A DNA stretch of 64,000 nucleotides from Woeseiaceae bacterium. GTDB taxonomy: Bacteria; Pseudomonadota; Gammaproteobacteria; Steroidobacterales; Woeseiaceae. Below the pieces are notes generated by a model. The model searched no databases and had not been told where the DNA came from. It saw only the letters and a program-made list of their open reading frames with translations. The position numbers and the translations under genes are program-made. The DNA is taken from the NCBI GenBank assembly GCA_021773075.1, contig JAJFKT010000026.1, positions 310,356 through 374,355 of the forward strand. Reading direction: 5' to 3'. The first letter of the stretch is position 1. Each line of letters begins with the position of its first letter. This document shows positions 17,349 to 25,362 of this stretch, piece after piece.

Positions 17349-19778
17349 ATGATGACGCACACCTATCGTATTTTTTCGGTAGCAACAATTCTAATAGTTT
17401 CAGCGGTACCGATTATGTCGTCGGCGCAAGTATTGGACGAAATTACCGTAACTGCTCAGAAGCGAGAACAGGACATTCAGGATGTTGGTATCGCGATAAC
17501 GGCGTTCACTGGCGACCAGATGAACGCGTTGGGCGTCGTACGAAGTTTCGACATTGCGACGTTTTCACCCGGCGTACATATTAGTGGAAACATCGCGGGG
17601 CAAAACACACAGTTTACGATTCGTGGAGTGACACAGAACGATTTTAACGACATCGTTGAAGCGCCGAACGCTGCATACCTCGATGAGGGTTACCTCGCGG
17701 TTGCACAGGCACAAACGTTCGCGGTATTTGATATCGATCGCGTCGAAATACTCAAGGGTCCGCAGGGAACACTATTTGGCCGCAACGCGACAGGCGGTCT
17801 CATTCACTACATTTCACGCAAGCCGAGTTTTGATGAGGTTGACGGCTACGTTGATCTCACCTATGGCCTGTTTGATAGCAATGCCGATGCCACCTCGATT
17901 CGATTGCAGGGCGCTGTCGGTGGGCCGATCAGCGACAAAGTGGCCGGGCGTGTGGCTGTTTATTACAACGAGCACGATGGCTATCTGAATAACCTGTATC
18001 CGTCGCAGGCGCCGGGTGGTTTGGGTGGCGGTTCGCCTGGCCCAGGCGCAGGGGCGGATATGGGTGACGATGACACCATATCGATTCGCGCCACGTTCGA
18101 TTTCAAACTGGGGTCAGCAGAGCAAGGACTGTTTCGAGTTTCAGCTAATTACAGTGATACGGAATTTGCCACAGGCCCGTATCAATCAAAATCAACCATC
18201 GGTGTTTTGGATGCGGCTGGAAACCTGATCAATGTTATCGATACGCCGGCCAATGAGACGCGGCTAACGATTCAAGGTGCCGGGGATGGCGGCGGCGCAA
18301 TTATTGACGGCGGACAGATCGTACCTGGCGGCGGTGTTGGCCTTGGTGCTAGGCCCGTTGCTGGCGGCGATTTCTTCGGTTACATCGACCCTGACGGGGA
18401 CGACTTTGATACCAGCGGCGATTTTGCGTTTGATGATCAAGGCGGAACCGAAACCTCCGGCTTGAACGCACGCTTGGAGTGGAGTTTCGACAACGGCGTG
18501 GATCTGGTATCGATTACCGATTTCAAGGATTACGAAAAACTGGTATTTATTGACGTTGACTCAGGGCCCGGCAATCAGTTGGCCAACTACGCGGGCGTAG
18601 ACGCGACCTCGCTGACGCAGGAAATTCGTCTGAACTGGGAGAATGAAAAGTCGCGATATGTTGTTGGCTTTTATTACCTCAATATCGATACTGACTCAGA
18701 CAATGGCCTGAAGGCGCCGGAGAATAGCATCATCAATGGCCTCGATATCGGTGTCATCGCAACACTGGAGACCGACTCCTACAGTCTGTTTGGGCAGGGT
18801 GAATTCGATTTGTCGGATACGCTGACTGCCACTGTTGGCATCCGGGCAATACGCGAAGAAAAAGACTTCAGTACTGGCATCGGCATCTTCCCGTCGTTCG
18901 ATAGCTTTACGGTCAACCAGGGCGACTTTATCCCGAATATATTCGGTGCCGGTTCGCCATTCCTTGAAACCGATAGTCGGTCAGACACTTTATGGGCAGG
19001 AAAGCTGCAACTTGACTGGCGCGTAACAGAAGACTTATTACTTTACGGTGGTATTAATCGTGGTGCTAAAGCCGCCAGCTACAATGCCCCGTTATTGGGT
19101 TCGTTCCTGGGTTCTGGCGGCGCGGCAAGCCTGCCATACGAGGAGGAGATTCTTACTAATTACGAGGTCGGCTTCAAATCGACATTGCACGACGGAAAGA
19201 CGCGAATCAACGGCAGCGCGTTCTACTATGACTACGAAGATTATCAGGCATTCCTGTTCGTCGGTGTTGGTGGCGTTGTCATCAACGCGGACGCAGAAAA
19301 TGTCGGCGTGGAGCTCGAAGTTCAAACCTCGCCTGCGGATGGTTGGGATCTGTTGTTGAGCGCCGCCTGGTTCGATGCGACGGTTAAGGATGTATTGTTC
19401 AATGCAGGCTCGACGTTGCCACCGCAAGATGTCGATCCGACCTACGCTCCTGAATTCCAGATCACAGGCCTTGTGCGCTACGAATGGGAAGCGCTGAACG
19501 GCCGGATGAATATTCGCGGCGACGTTAGCTACTCCGATGAATTTTTCTACAACCTGAGAAACTTCGATGCTGACAAGTTCGATGCATACACAGTGCTCAA
19601 TCTCGGGGTGGGTTGGCTAAGCGAAAACGGTGATTGGCAATTTGACTTCAAGATAAACAATGTGACAGACGAGCGAGTCGGCATCCAGGGATTTGATCTC
19701 GCAACATTGTGTGGCTGTAACGAAGTTTCCTACCAGCCCCCAACCTGGTACGGCATTAGTTTGAAGCGCTCGTTCTAG
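17349..19778 (+). CDS. TonB-dependent outer-membrane receptor
   Basis: 809 residues; GAGGGGG at 17337-17343 fixes the start. Signal peptide ending SSAQ, TonB-box-like DEITVTAQK, plug segment LKGPQGTLFGRNATGGLIHY, and a barrel ending in the canonical aromatic residue (LKRSF). The sequence is typical of the proteobacterial receptor group that serves aromatic, steroid-like or oligosaccharide ligands as well as siderophores. It lies ten bases before the TRAP transporter genes, so outer- and inner-membrane uptake of one compound are probably produced together. Confidence 0.93.
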   Translation: MMTHTYRIFSVATILIVSAVPIMSSAQVLDEITVTAQKREQDIQDVGIAITAFTGDQMNALGVVRSFDIATFSPGVHISGNIAGQNTQFTIRGVTQNDFNDIVEAPNAAYLDEGYLAVAQAQTFAVFDIDRVEILKGPQGTLFGRNATGGLIHYISRKPSFDEVDGYVDLTYGLFDSNADATSIRLQGAVGGPISDKVAGRVAVYYNEHDGYLNNLYPSQAPGGLGGGSPGPGAGADMGDDDTISIRATFDFKLGSAEQGLFRVSANYSDTEFATGPYQSKSTIGVLDAAGNLINVIDTPANETRLTIQGAGDGGGAIIDGGQIVPGGGVGLGARPVAGGDFFGYIDPDGDDFDTSGDFAFDDQGGTETSGLNARLEWSFDNGVDLVSITDFKDYEKLVFIDVDSGPGNQLANYAGVDATSLTQEIRLNWENEKSRYVVGFYYLNIDTDSDNGLKAPENSIINGLDIGVIATLETDSYSLFGQGEFDLSDTLTATVGIRAIREEKDFSTGIGIFPSFDSFTVNQGDFIPNIFGAGSPFLETDSRSDTLWAGKLQLDWRVTEDLLLYGGINRGAKAASYNAPLLGSFLGSGGAASLPYEEEILTNYEVGFKSTLHDGKTRINGSAFYYDYEDYQAFLFVGVGGVVINADAENVGVELEVQTSPADGWDLLLSAAWFDATVKDVLFNAGSTLPPQDVDPTYAPEFQITGLVRYEWEALNGRMNIRGDVSYSDEFFYNLRNFDADKFDAYTVLNLGVGWLSENGDWQFDFKINNVTDERVGIQGFDLATLCGCNEVSYQPPTWYGISLKRSF

Positions 19779-19788
19779 AACAAGGCCC

Positions 19789-20847
19789 GTGCGATCGCGT
19801 TTCCTGTTGTTGGTATTATTGCCACTGGCAGGATTCGCGTGGGGTGCCGAATTTGAGCTCAAGCTGCATCACTCGCTACCGGCAGTAGCTCCGGCACACC
19901 ATAAAATGCTCGTACCCTGGGCAGAGAAGGTTGAACAGGAGTCGGGTGGTCGCCTGTCGATCACGGTGTATCCCTCTATGCAGCTGGGAGGTCAGGCGCC
20001 CCAGCTTATCGACCAGGCGCGTGATGGTGTGGTCGACATCGTTTGGACCTTGGCCGGTTATACCCCGGGACGCTTTCCGAGGCTGGAAGCATTCGAGTTG
20101 CCGTTCCTGAATACTGATCCTATCGTCATGAATCTGGCGCTTCACGATTTCGTTGCACGTTATGAGGAAGAATTTCGCGAGTATCATTTGATCGCGGCAT
20201 TCACACATTTCGGTCAGGCACTGCACTCTCGTGAACCGGTTCGCAGGGCATCAGATTTACGCGGTATGAATATCAGAGTGCCAAGCCGTATGTGCGGTTG
20301 GATTGTCAGCGCCATGGGGGCTGTTCCGATCGGATCGCCCGTGTCAAAAATCCCTGAATTGTTATCCAAAGGTGTCGTCGATGGCGCCATGATCCCTTTT
20401 GAGGTCGTTCAGGCTGTGAAAGTCGACGAACTTGTTGATTACCACATCACTTTGGATTCCAGCCGATCCGACCGATTCAATACCCAGATTTTCCTCATCG
20501 CGATGAACCGTGATAGTTATGCGGCGTTGCCCGCGGATTTGCAGCAGGTGATCGACGACAACTCGGGACAGCAAACGGCACGCTGGCTTGGAGAGCTCTG
20601 GTCGCAGAATGAGGCACCCGGGCAACAGCTTGCTGCAGAATCCGGCGAGCTGATTGCGCTTTCTCCACAAGAAGTAGAGGTATTGCGAACCATGGTTGAA
20701 GCGCCGGTTCATGAACGCTGGTTTCGAGAGGTAGCAAAAAAGGGTCTGGATGGCCCGGCATTGCTTAGTGAGGTTCGGCAACTGATTGACGTGTGGATTA
20801 GCAGAGAATCAAAGCAGCAACAAAGTGGACAGGAGCAGCGGCAATGA
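19789..20847 (+). CDS. dctP: TRAP transporter substrate-binding protein (DctP family)
   Basis: 352 residues from a GTG, with a signal peptide (LLLVLLPLAGFAWGA). Periplasmic ligand-binding fold of the DctP family: FELKLHHSLPAVAPAHHKML, GRLSITVYPSMQLGG, then LRGMNIRVPSRMCGWIVSAM around the position of the usual substrate-carboxylate Arg (R of NIRVPS). It delivers an organic acid, commonly a carboxylate, to the DctQM permease. It follows the receptor by 10 bases and precedes dctQ by 19. Confidence 0.9.
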   Translation: MRSRFLLLVLLPLAGFAWGAEFELKLHHSLPAVAPAHHKMLVPWAEKVEQESGGRLSITVYPSMQLGGQAPQLIDQARDGVVDIVWTLAGYTPGRFPRLEAFELPFLNTDPIVMNLALHDFVARYEEEFREYHLIAAFTHFGQALHSREPVRRASDLRGMNIRVPSRMCGWIVSAMGAVPIGSPVSKIPELLSKGVVDGAMIPFEVVQAVKVDELVDYHITLDSSRSDRFNTQIFLIAMNRDSYAALPADLQQVIDDNSGQQTARWLGELWSQNEAPGQQLAAESGELIALSPQEVEVLRTMVEAPVHERWFREVAKKGLDGPALLSEVRQLIDVWISRESKQQQSGQEQRQ

Positions 20848-20866
20848 CCTGTGCTGCCTGGAGCTG

Positions 20867-21361
20867 ATGATGCATTTGTATGTAATACACAGGCGACTGG
20901 AAGCCATCGCACGCATTTTTGCATTGGTCGGTGGTGTGCTGTTGTGTCTGCTTGCGGCCCTGGTCGTAACAAGCATTGTTGGGCGAGTCGTGTTCGGACG
21001 ACCCATCGCGGGAAGTTTTGAGATTGTCGCAATGGGCGCGGCCATTAGCGTATTTCTTTGTCTGCCTTATTGTCATTGGCAACGCGGCAACGTCGTCGTC
21101 AAATTGTTTTTTTCAGATGTCGAAAAACGGCTGACACATTGGCTGGATGCGTTGGCGTCTGCCTTTTACGGGGCTATTGCTATAGCCTTTGCCTGGCGGA
21201 TGAGCGCTGGACTAGTCGATGCGATTGAATATCAGGATATTTCCGTGATTATCGGTCTGCCTCTTTGGTTCGCCTACCCGGTGGCAATTGGGTCTTTCTT
21301 ACTTCTTGCTGCGAGTTGTGCTGCGACGGCCATCGGCGGTTTTAAGGTCGACTCAGAGTGA
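20867..21361 (+). CDS. dctQ: TRAP transporter small permease (DctQ family)
   Basis: About 164 residues from ATG 20867 (or 20870), with CTGGAG just upstream; a longer reading from 20786 would overlap dctP and lacks a ribosome site. Four membrane segments as expected for DctQ, with FGRPIAGSFEIVAMG near the conserved region between TM1 and TM2. It forms the permease with DctM in the inner membrane. The stop overlaps the dctM start (GTGA). Confidence 0.88.
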   Translation: MMHLYVIHRRLEAIARIFALVGGVLLCLLAALVVTSIVGRVVFGRPIAGSFEIVAMGAAISVFLCLPYCHWQRGNVVVKLFFSDVEKRLTHWLDALASAFYGAIAIAFAWRMSAGLVDAIEYQDISVIIGLPLWFAYPVAIGSFLLLAASCAATAIGGFKVDSE

Positions 21362-22674
21362 GCGTGACGTATGCCCTGACCGGGCTTGCCGTGTTAACGG
21401 TGCTCCTTGTGCTTCGCTTCCCGTTAGGGCCTGCGATGTTGCTCGTGGGTATGGGGGGATATGCAACTTTATCGGGCCCGGGTCCGCTATTGGACTTTAT
21501 GAAATCCGCCGCCTATTGGCGTTTTGCATCCTATGATTTCTCGGTCATACCGATGTTCCTCTTAATGGGACAAATCGCCGCGCGGTCCAGTCTCAGCAGC
21601 TCACTGTTCGGTGCCGCAAACTCGTTTTTCGGTCATCGCAAAGGCGGCGTCGCCATGGCGGCGGTCGGAGGATGCGGTGCTTTCGGGGCAATCTGTGGCT
21701 CCTCTTTGGCGACCGCTGGCGCGATGGCCCAGGTGGCGCTACCCGAGCTCAAACGCTATCGCTATTCAGGCGCCCTTGCGACGGGTTCACTGGCTGCTGG
21801 TGGAACCCTGGGCATTTTGATTCCACCGTCAGTTGCACTGGTCGTCTATGCGGTCGCAGTGCAGGCCAATGTGGTTCGAATGTTTGAGGCGGCCCTGATT
21901 CCAGGTTTGCTGGCGATGATGACGTTTTGGGCCACCATTGCCATTTACGTTCGGCTCGTGCCCGGCGCCGGGCCAGTGGGAAAACGTGCGACCTGGCGCG
22001 AGAGACTTCGCGCGCTGGCGGCCACCTGGCCCAGCGCAACGATTTTCCTGGTCGTCGTAGGCGGAATTTACGCAGGCTTTTTTGATCCTACGGAGGCGGC
22101 GGCAGTGGGTGTTGTCGGGTCGGCCGCGGCAGCCTGGGCCAATGGCAGCCTGAATCGTCGCGTATTCAAAGAGGCACTACTTGGCGCTGCTGAAACGACC
22201 GCCATGATTTTCATTATTCTCCTGGGCGCAGAATTTCTGAATGCCTTTCTGGCGCTGTCCGGTTTTCCATCCTTCATGGCTGAACTGGCCGCTCAAAGTG
22301 GCTGGAGCCCCTATACGATCTTGCTACTCATGCTCGTTTTCTATCTGTTGCTGGGATGTTTCATGGACAGTCTGGCGATGATCTTTCTGACCGTTCCGGT
22401 GTTTTGGCCGATCGCCGCAAGTTTGGATTTTGGGCTGTCGCCGGCGGACCTGCAAATATGGTTCGGTATTATCACCCTCGTGGTCGTTGAGTTGGGATTA
22501 ATAACACCGCCAGTTGGCATGAATGTACTCATCATCAACAAGGCCGCCGGCGACGTGCCGTTGCGGGATACGTTTATGGGCACTTTGCCCTTTGTTCTTG
22601 CAGAGCTTATTCGAGTGATGTTGCTGATTATTTTTCCAGGAATAATATTATTCCTGCCCAGGTTGTTGTCATGA
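21358..22674 (+). CDS. dctM: TRAP transporter large permease (DctM family)
   Basis: 438 residues from a GTG, with about 12 membrane segments. Family stretches: GGCGAFGAICGSSLATAGAM, GTLGILIPPSVALVVYAV, DPTEAAAVG and LGCFMDSLAMIFLTVPVFWP. It is the Na+-coupled carrier component. The gene ends inside the start of cofE (ATGA at 22671-22674), so the coenzyme F420 ligase is translationally coupled to a transporter, which is not a usual arrangement. Confidence 0.93.
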   Translation: MSVTYALTGLAVLTVLLVLRFPLGPAMLLVGMGGYATLSGPGPLLDFMKSAAYWRFASYDFSVIPMFLLMGQIAARSSLSSSLFGAANSFFGHRKGGVAMAAVGGCGAFGAICGSSLATAGAMAQVALPELKRYRYSGALATGSLAAGGTLGILIPPSVALVVYAVAVQANVVRMFEAALIPGLLAMMTFWATIAIYVRLVPGAGPVGKRATWRERLRALAATWPSATIFLVVVGGIYAGFFDPTEAAAVGVVGSAAAAWANGSLNRRVFKEALLGAAETTAMIFIILLGAEFLNAFLALSGFPSFMAELAAQSGWSPYTILLLMLVFYLLLGCFMDSLAMIFLTVPVFWPIAASLDFGLSPADLQIWFGIITLVVVELGLITPPVGMNVLIINKAAGDVPLRDTFMGTLPFVLAELIRVMLLIIFPGIILFLPRLLS

Positions 22675-23447
22675 TCAGAGACAGCTATGCGCCGGATCGT
22701 GTTGAATATTTCGCTCTCATGGGTATACCTTTGGTCGAGCCGGGTGATGACCTGACAGGCCTGATCGTAGCGGCTTTGGCGTCCAACAATATGACACTGA
22801 TGGAGGGTGACATTGTGGTGGTCGCCCAGAAGGTTGTTTCCAAGGCGGAGGGTCGAATAGTTACTCTGGCCGATGTGAAGCCTTCAGAGGAAGCCAGGCT
22901 CAGGGCCGCGGAGACCGACAAGGATCCGGCCCTCGTTCAAGTCATCCTTGATGAATCCAACGAGGTTGTTCGGCAGCATCACGGTGTCGTCATCGTTGAG
23001 CATCGATTGGGCTTCGTGATGGCGAACGCGGGTGTCGATCAGTCGAATTCAAATTCCGGTGAAGTAATACTTCTTCCTGAAGATCCCGATGCATCAGCGG
23101 CCCGTTTGGCAACTTCACTGCAAGAGATCGGTGGACAGAATGTAGCTGTGATCGTCAGCGACAGTATCGGTCGTGCATGGCGCAATGGCACAGTTGGTCA
23201 TGCGCTGGGTGTTGCCGGTATGCGAGCTTTGATCGACCTGCGAGAAACGATAGATTTGTTCGAGCGACCGATGCAGGTAACGGAAGTTGCGCTTGCTGAT
23301 GAGATCGCGGCGGGCGCGTCGGCGCTAATGGGGCAGGGTGCAGAAGCCAAACCAGTTGTGATCGTTAGAGGTTTTAACCTGGTTCCCGACGATGAAGCCT
23401 CTGTGCAAACACTGCTGCGATCCAGGGATCTGGATCTATTTCGATGA
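22671..23447 (+). CDS. cofE: Coenzyme F420-0:L-glutamate ligase
   Basis: 258 residues. The whole protein fits CofE: FALMGIPLVEPGDDL at the N-terminus, GDIVVVAQKVVSKAEGRIV, FVMANAGVDQSN, VIVSDSIGRAWRNGTVG and ADEIAAGASALMGQG. It adds L-glutamate residues, using GTP, to the phospho-acyl tail of F420-0. Length matches the stand-alone archaeal and proteobacterial type; the C-terminal FMN nitroreductase-like domain of actinobacterial FbiB is absent. It overlaps dctM upstream and cofD downstream, each by 4 bases. Confidence 0.95.
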   Translation: MIRDSYAPDRVEYFALMGIPLVEPGDDLTGLIVAALASNNMTLMEGDIVVVAQKVVSKAEGRIVTLADVKPSEEARLRAAETDKDPALVQVILDESNEVVRQHHGVVIVEHRLGFVMANAGVDQSNSNSGEVILLPEDPDASAARLATSLQEIGGQNVAVIVSDSIGRAWRNGTVGHALGVAGMRALIDLRETIDLFERPMQVTEVALADEIAAGASALMGQGAEAKPVVIVRGFNLVPDDEASVQTLLRSRDLDLFR

Positions 23448-24409
23448 GCGGGCAGGTACTTGTTTTGTCCGGCGGTGTCGGTGGCGCAAAACTGGCCTTG
23501 GGTTTGTCGAAAATTCTTGAACCAGAGGAACTCCTGATCGTCGCCAACACGGGCGACGACTTCGAACACATGGGGTTTTATATTTGCCCCGACATCGACA
23601 CGTTGCTGTATACGCTTGGCGGTGTCAGCAATACGGAGACCGGCTGGGGACGAGCGGAGGAGACCTGGTCGTTCATGCAGAATCTGCAACAAAACCATCC
23701 CGAGCAGGCCTGGTTCCAACTGGGTGATAAGGATCTTGAGACGCATAGATACCGTACCGAGGTATTAGCCAGTGGCAAGACTCTTACGGAAGTCACAGCA
23801 AGTCTCGCGCGTCGTTTTCAGATCGGAGCATCAATCCTGCCCATGACTGACGACCCGATGCAGACTTTTGTTTTGGCGGAGTCGGATGCGGGAAAACAGT
23901 GGTTGCCATTCCAGGAATACTTCGTCCGGCAGCGATGCGAGCCGCGTATATGCAGTATCGAGTTTCGTGGGAGAGATAACGCGGCTTTGTCGCCGCAACT
24001 GGAAGGCGCGATTACGGGCGGTAGAATAAGGGCGGTCGTTTTGTGCCCTTCGAATCCGTATCTGAGTATTGACCCCATTCTCGCCGTACCAGGCATGAAG
24101 GAATTGTTGCGCGCCTGTAAAGCACCGGTAATCGCTGTGTCACCAGTGGTTGACGGAAAAGCGCTGAAAGGGCCGACGACCAAAATAATGCAGGAGTTGG
24201 GTCTGGTCAGCGATGTTACGACCATTGCCGAGCATTATCGCGGTATCGTCGATGGCCTTGTAATCGATGAAAAAGATAGTGGCGCACTTGAGACCGTTCA
24301 GGCGAAGGGTATTTCTGCGACCGCTACGAATACCATCATGCTCACACTGGAAGACCGTATTGCGCTGGCCCGGGACGTATTAAAATTCGCGGTCGAACTT
24401 GCTGGTTGA
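23444..24409 (+). CDS. cofD: 2-phospho-L-lactate (or PEP / 3-phosphoglycerate) transferase of F420 synthesis
   Basis: 321 residues. Diagnostic CofD/FbiA segments: VLSGGVGGAKLALGLSK at the N-terminus, NTGDDFEHMGFYICPD, GWFQ-like AWFQLGDKDLETH, CPSNPYLSIDPIL and the AVSPVVDGKALKGP loop. The enzyme transfers the phospho-acyl group from its GDP-activated form onto the deazaflavin Fo to give F420-0 or its dehydro or 3PG analogue. The donor accepted cannot be read from the sequence by eye. The start overlaps cofE (ATGA). Confidence 0.95.
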   Translation: MSGQVLVLSGGVGGAKLALGLSKILEPEELLIVANTGDDFEHMGFYICPDIDTLLYTLGGVSNTETGWGRAEETWSFMQNLQQNHPEQAWFQLGDKDLETHRYRTEVLASGKTLTEVTASLARRFQIGASILPMTDDPMQTFVLAESDAGKQWLPFQEYFVRQRCEPRICSIEFRGRDNAALSPQLEGAITGGRIRAVVLCPSNPYLSIDPILAVPGMKELLRACKAPVIAVSPVVDGKALKGPTTKIMQELGLVSDVTTIAEHYRGIVDGLVIDEKDSGALETVQAKGISATATNTIMLTLEDRIALARDVLKFAVELAG

Positions 24410-24413
24410 TCAA

Positions 24414-25001
24414 ATGAGCCGGGACGAAAGGGACAAATGGGACGATCGCTACCGACAAGGTAGCTATGCAAACAGGCCACACGCGACCGCCCTGTTATCG
24501 GAGTGGTTGCCGCGCCTGCCAAAGGGCCGTGCGCTGGATGTCGGCTGCGGGGCAGGGCGAAATTCGCTCTTTCTTGCTGCAGCGGGTTACCAGGTTGATG
24601 CAGTGGATATTTCTCAGGTGGCCCTTGATCGTGCCCGGCAGACAGCCGATTCCAACGGTCTAAGCGTCGAGTGGATTCAGGCGGATCTCGATGTTGACGC
24701 GTTACCAGAGGGACCTTATGACCTGATAGTCATGGTTCGTTTTGTCAACCAGCCACTAATTTCTCAATTGCTTGATCGCCTGCGCGAGGGCGGTTACCTC
24801 GTTTGTGAGCAACATCTGATTACTCACCGCGAGGTGGTCGGCCCGCGCAACTCCGCTTATCGGCTACGATCGAATGAACTGCTCGAGATCGTGCGAGATG
24901 CCCGTGTGCTGTTTTATCACGAAGGTATCGTTGTGGACCCGGATAGCAGGCAGGCTGCACTGGCGCAGCTTGTTGCCTGTCGCGGCAAGCCGGATTTCTG
25001 A
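24414..25001 (+). CDS. Class I SAM-dependent methyltransferase (TehB-like)
   Basis: 195 residues from the ATG at 24414; a TTG at 24399 inside cofD is less likely. SAM-binding motif I is RALDVGCGAGRNSLFLA, followed by VDAVDISQVAL (motif II acidic residue) and YDLIVMVRFVNQPLI. Related proteins include tellurite/thiol methyltransferases and many small-molecule methylases. It begins 4 bases after the cofD stop, so it is the end of the receptor-TRAP-cofE-cofD operon. Whether it touches F420 metabolism is unknown. Confidence 0.8.
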   Translation: MSRDERDKWDDRYRQGSYANRPHATALLSEWLPRLPKGRALDVGCGAGRNSLFLAAAGYQVDAVDISQVALDRARQTADSNGLSVEWIQADLDVDALPEGPYDLIVMVRFVNQPLISQLLDRLREGGYLVCEQHLITHREVVGPRNSAYRLRSNELLEIVRDARVLFYHEGIVVDPDSRQAALAQLVACRGKPDF

Positions 25002-25002
25002 G

Positions 25003-25329
25003 CTATGACTTTGATTCGCGCTGCGATCGCTGCGCTTTGAACGCCGCGAGTTTTTCGTCAGACACCGGCAATTGATGATTCGCTTTCCACTCCGAGTAAG
25101 TGATGCCGTATACGCGTTGTTTGGCCTCATCCTCGGAAAGCGACCAGCCACGTTGTTCTGCGGCATCGAGGTACCACTCGCTCAGGCAATTGCGGCAAAA
25201 CTCGGCTAGCAACATCAAGTCGATGTTCTGCACATCGCTTCGATTCCCAAGGTGACTTAGCAGGCGCCGGAAGACCGCGGCCTCAACGGCCTCAACAACA
25301 TCTGATTCTGCACCCGCATCATCGGGCAT
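25003..25329 (-). CDS. DUF1244 domain protein
   Basis: 108 residues from the ATG at 25329 (TTG 25335 is also in frame). The conserved core DVQNIDLMLLAEFCRNCLSEW and VYGITYSEWKANHQ is that of the small proteobacterial DUF1244 (SMc04008-type) family, normally about 95-110 residues. The pair of cysteines in FCRNCL is family-typical. Function is not established. It follows the molybdenum hydroxylase large subunit by 33 bases and is convergent with the methyltransferase. Confidence 0.8.
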   Translation of the reverse strand: MPDDAGAESDVVEAVEAAVFRRLLSHLGNRSDVQNIDLMLLAEFCRNCLSEWYLDAAEQRGWSLSEDEAKQRVYGITYSEWKANHQLPVSDEKLAAFKAQRSQRESKS

Positions 25330-25362
25330 ACCCAAGCTTTGGTCTGGAAGCGTCGTAAGCGT

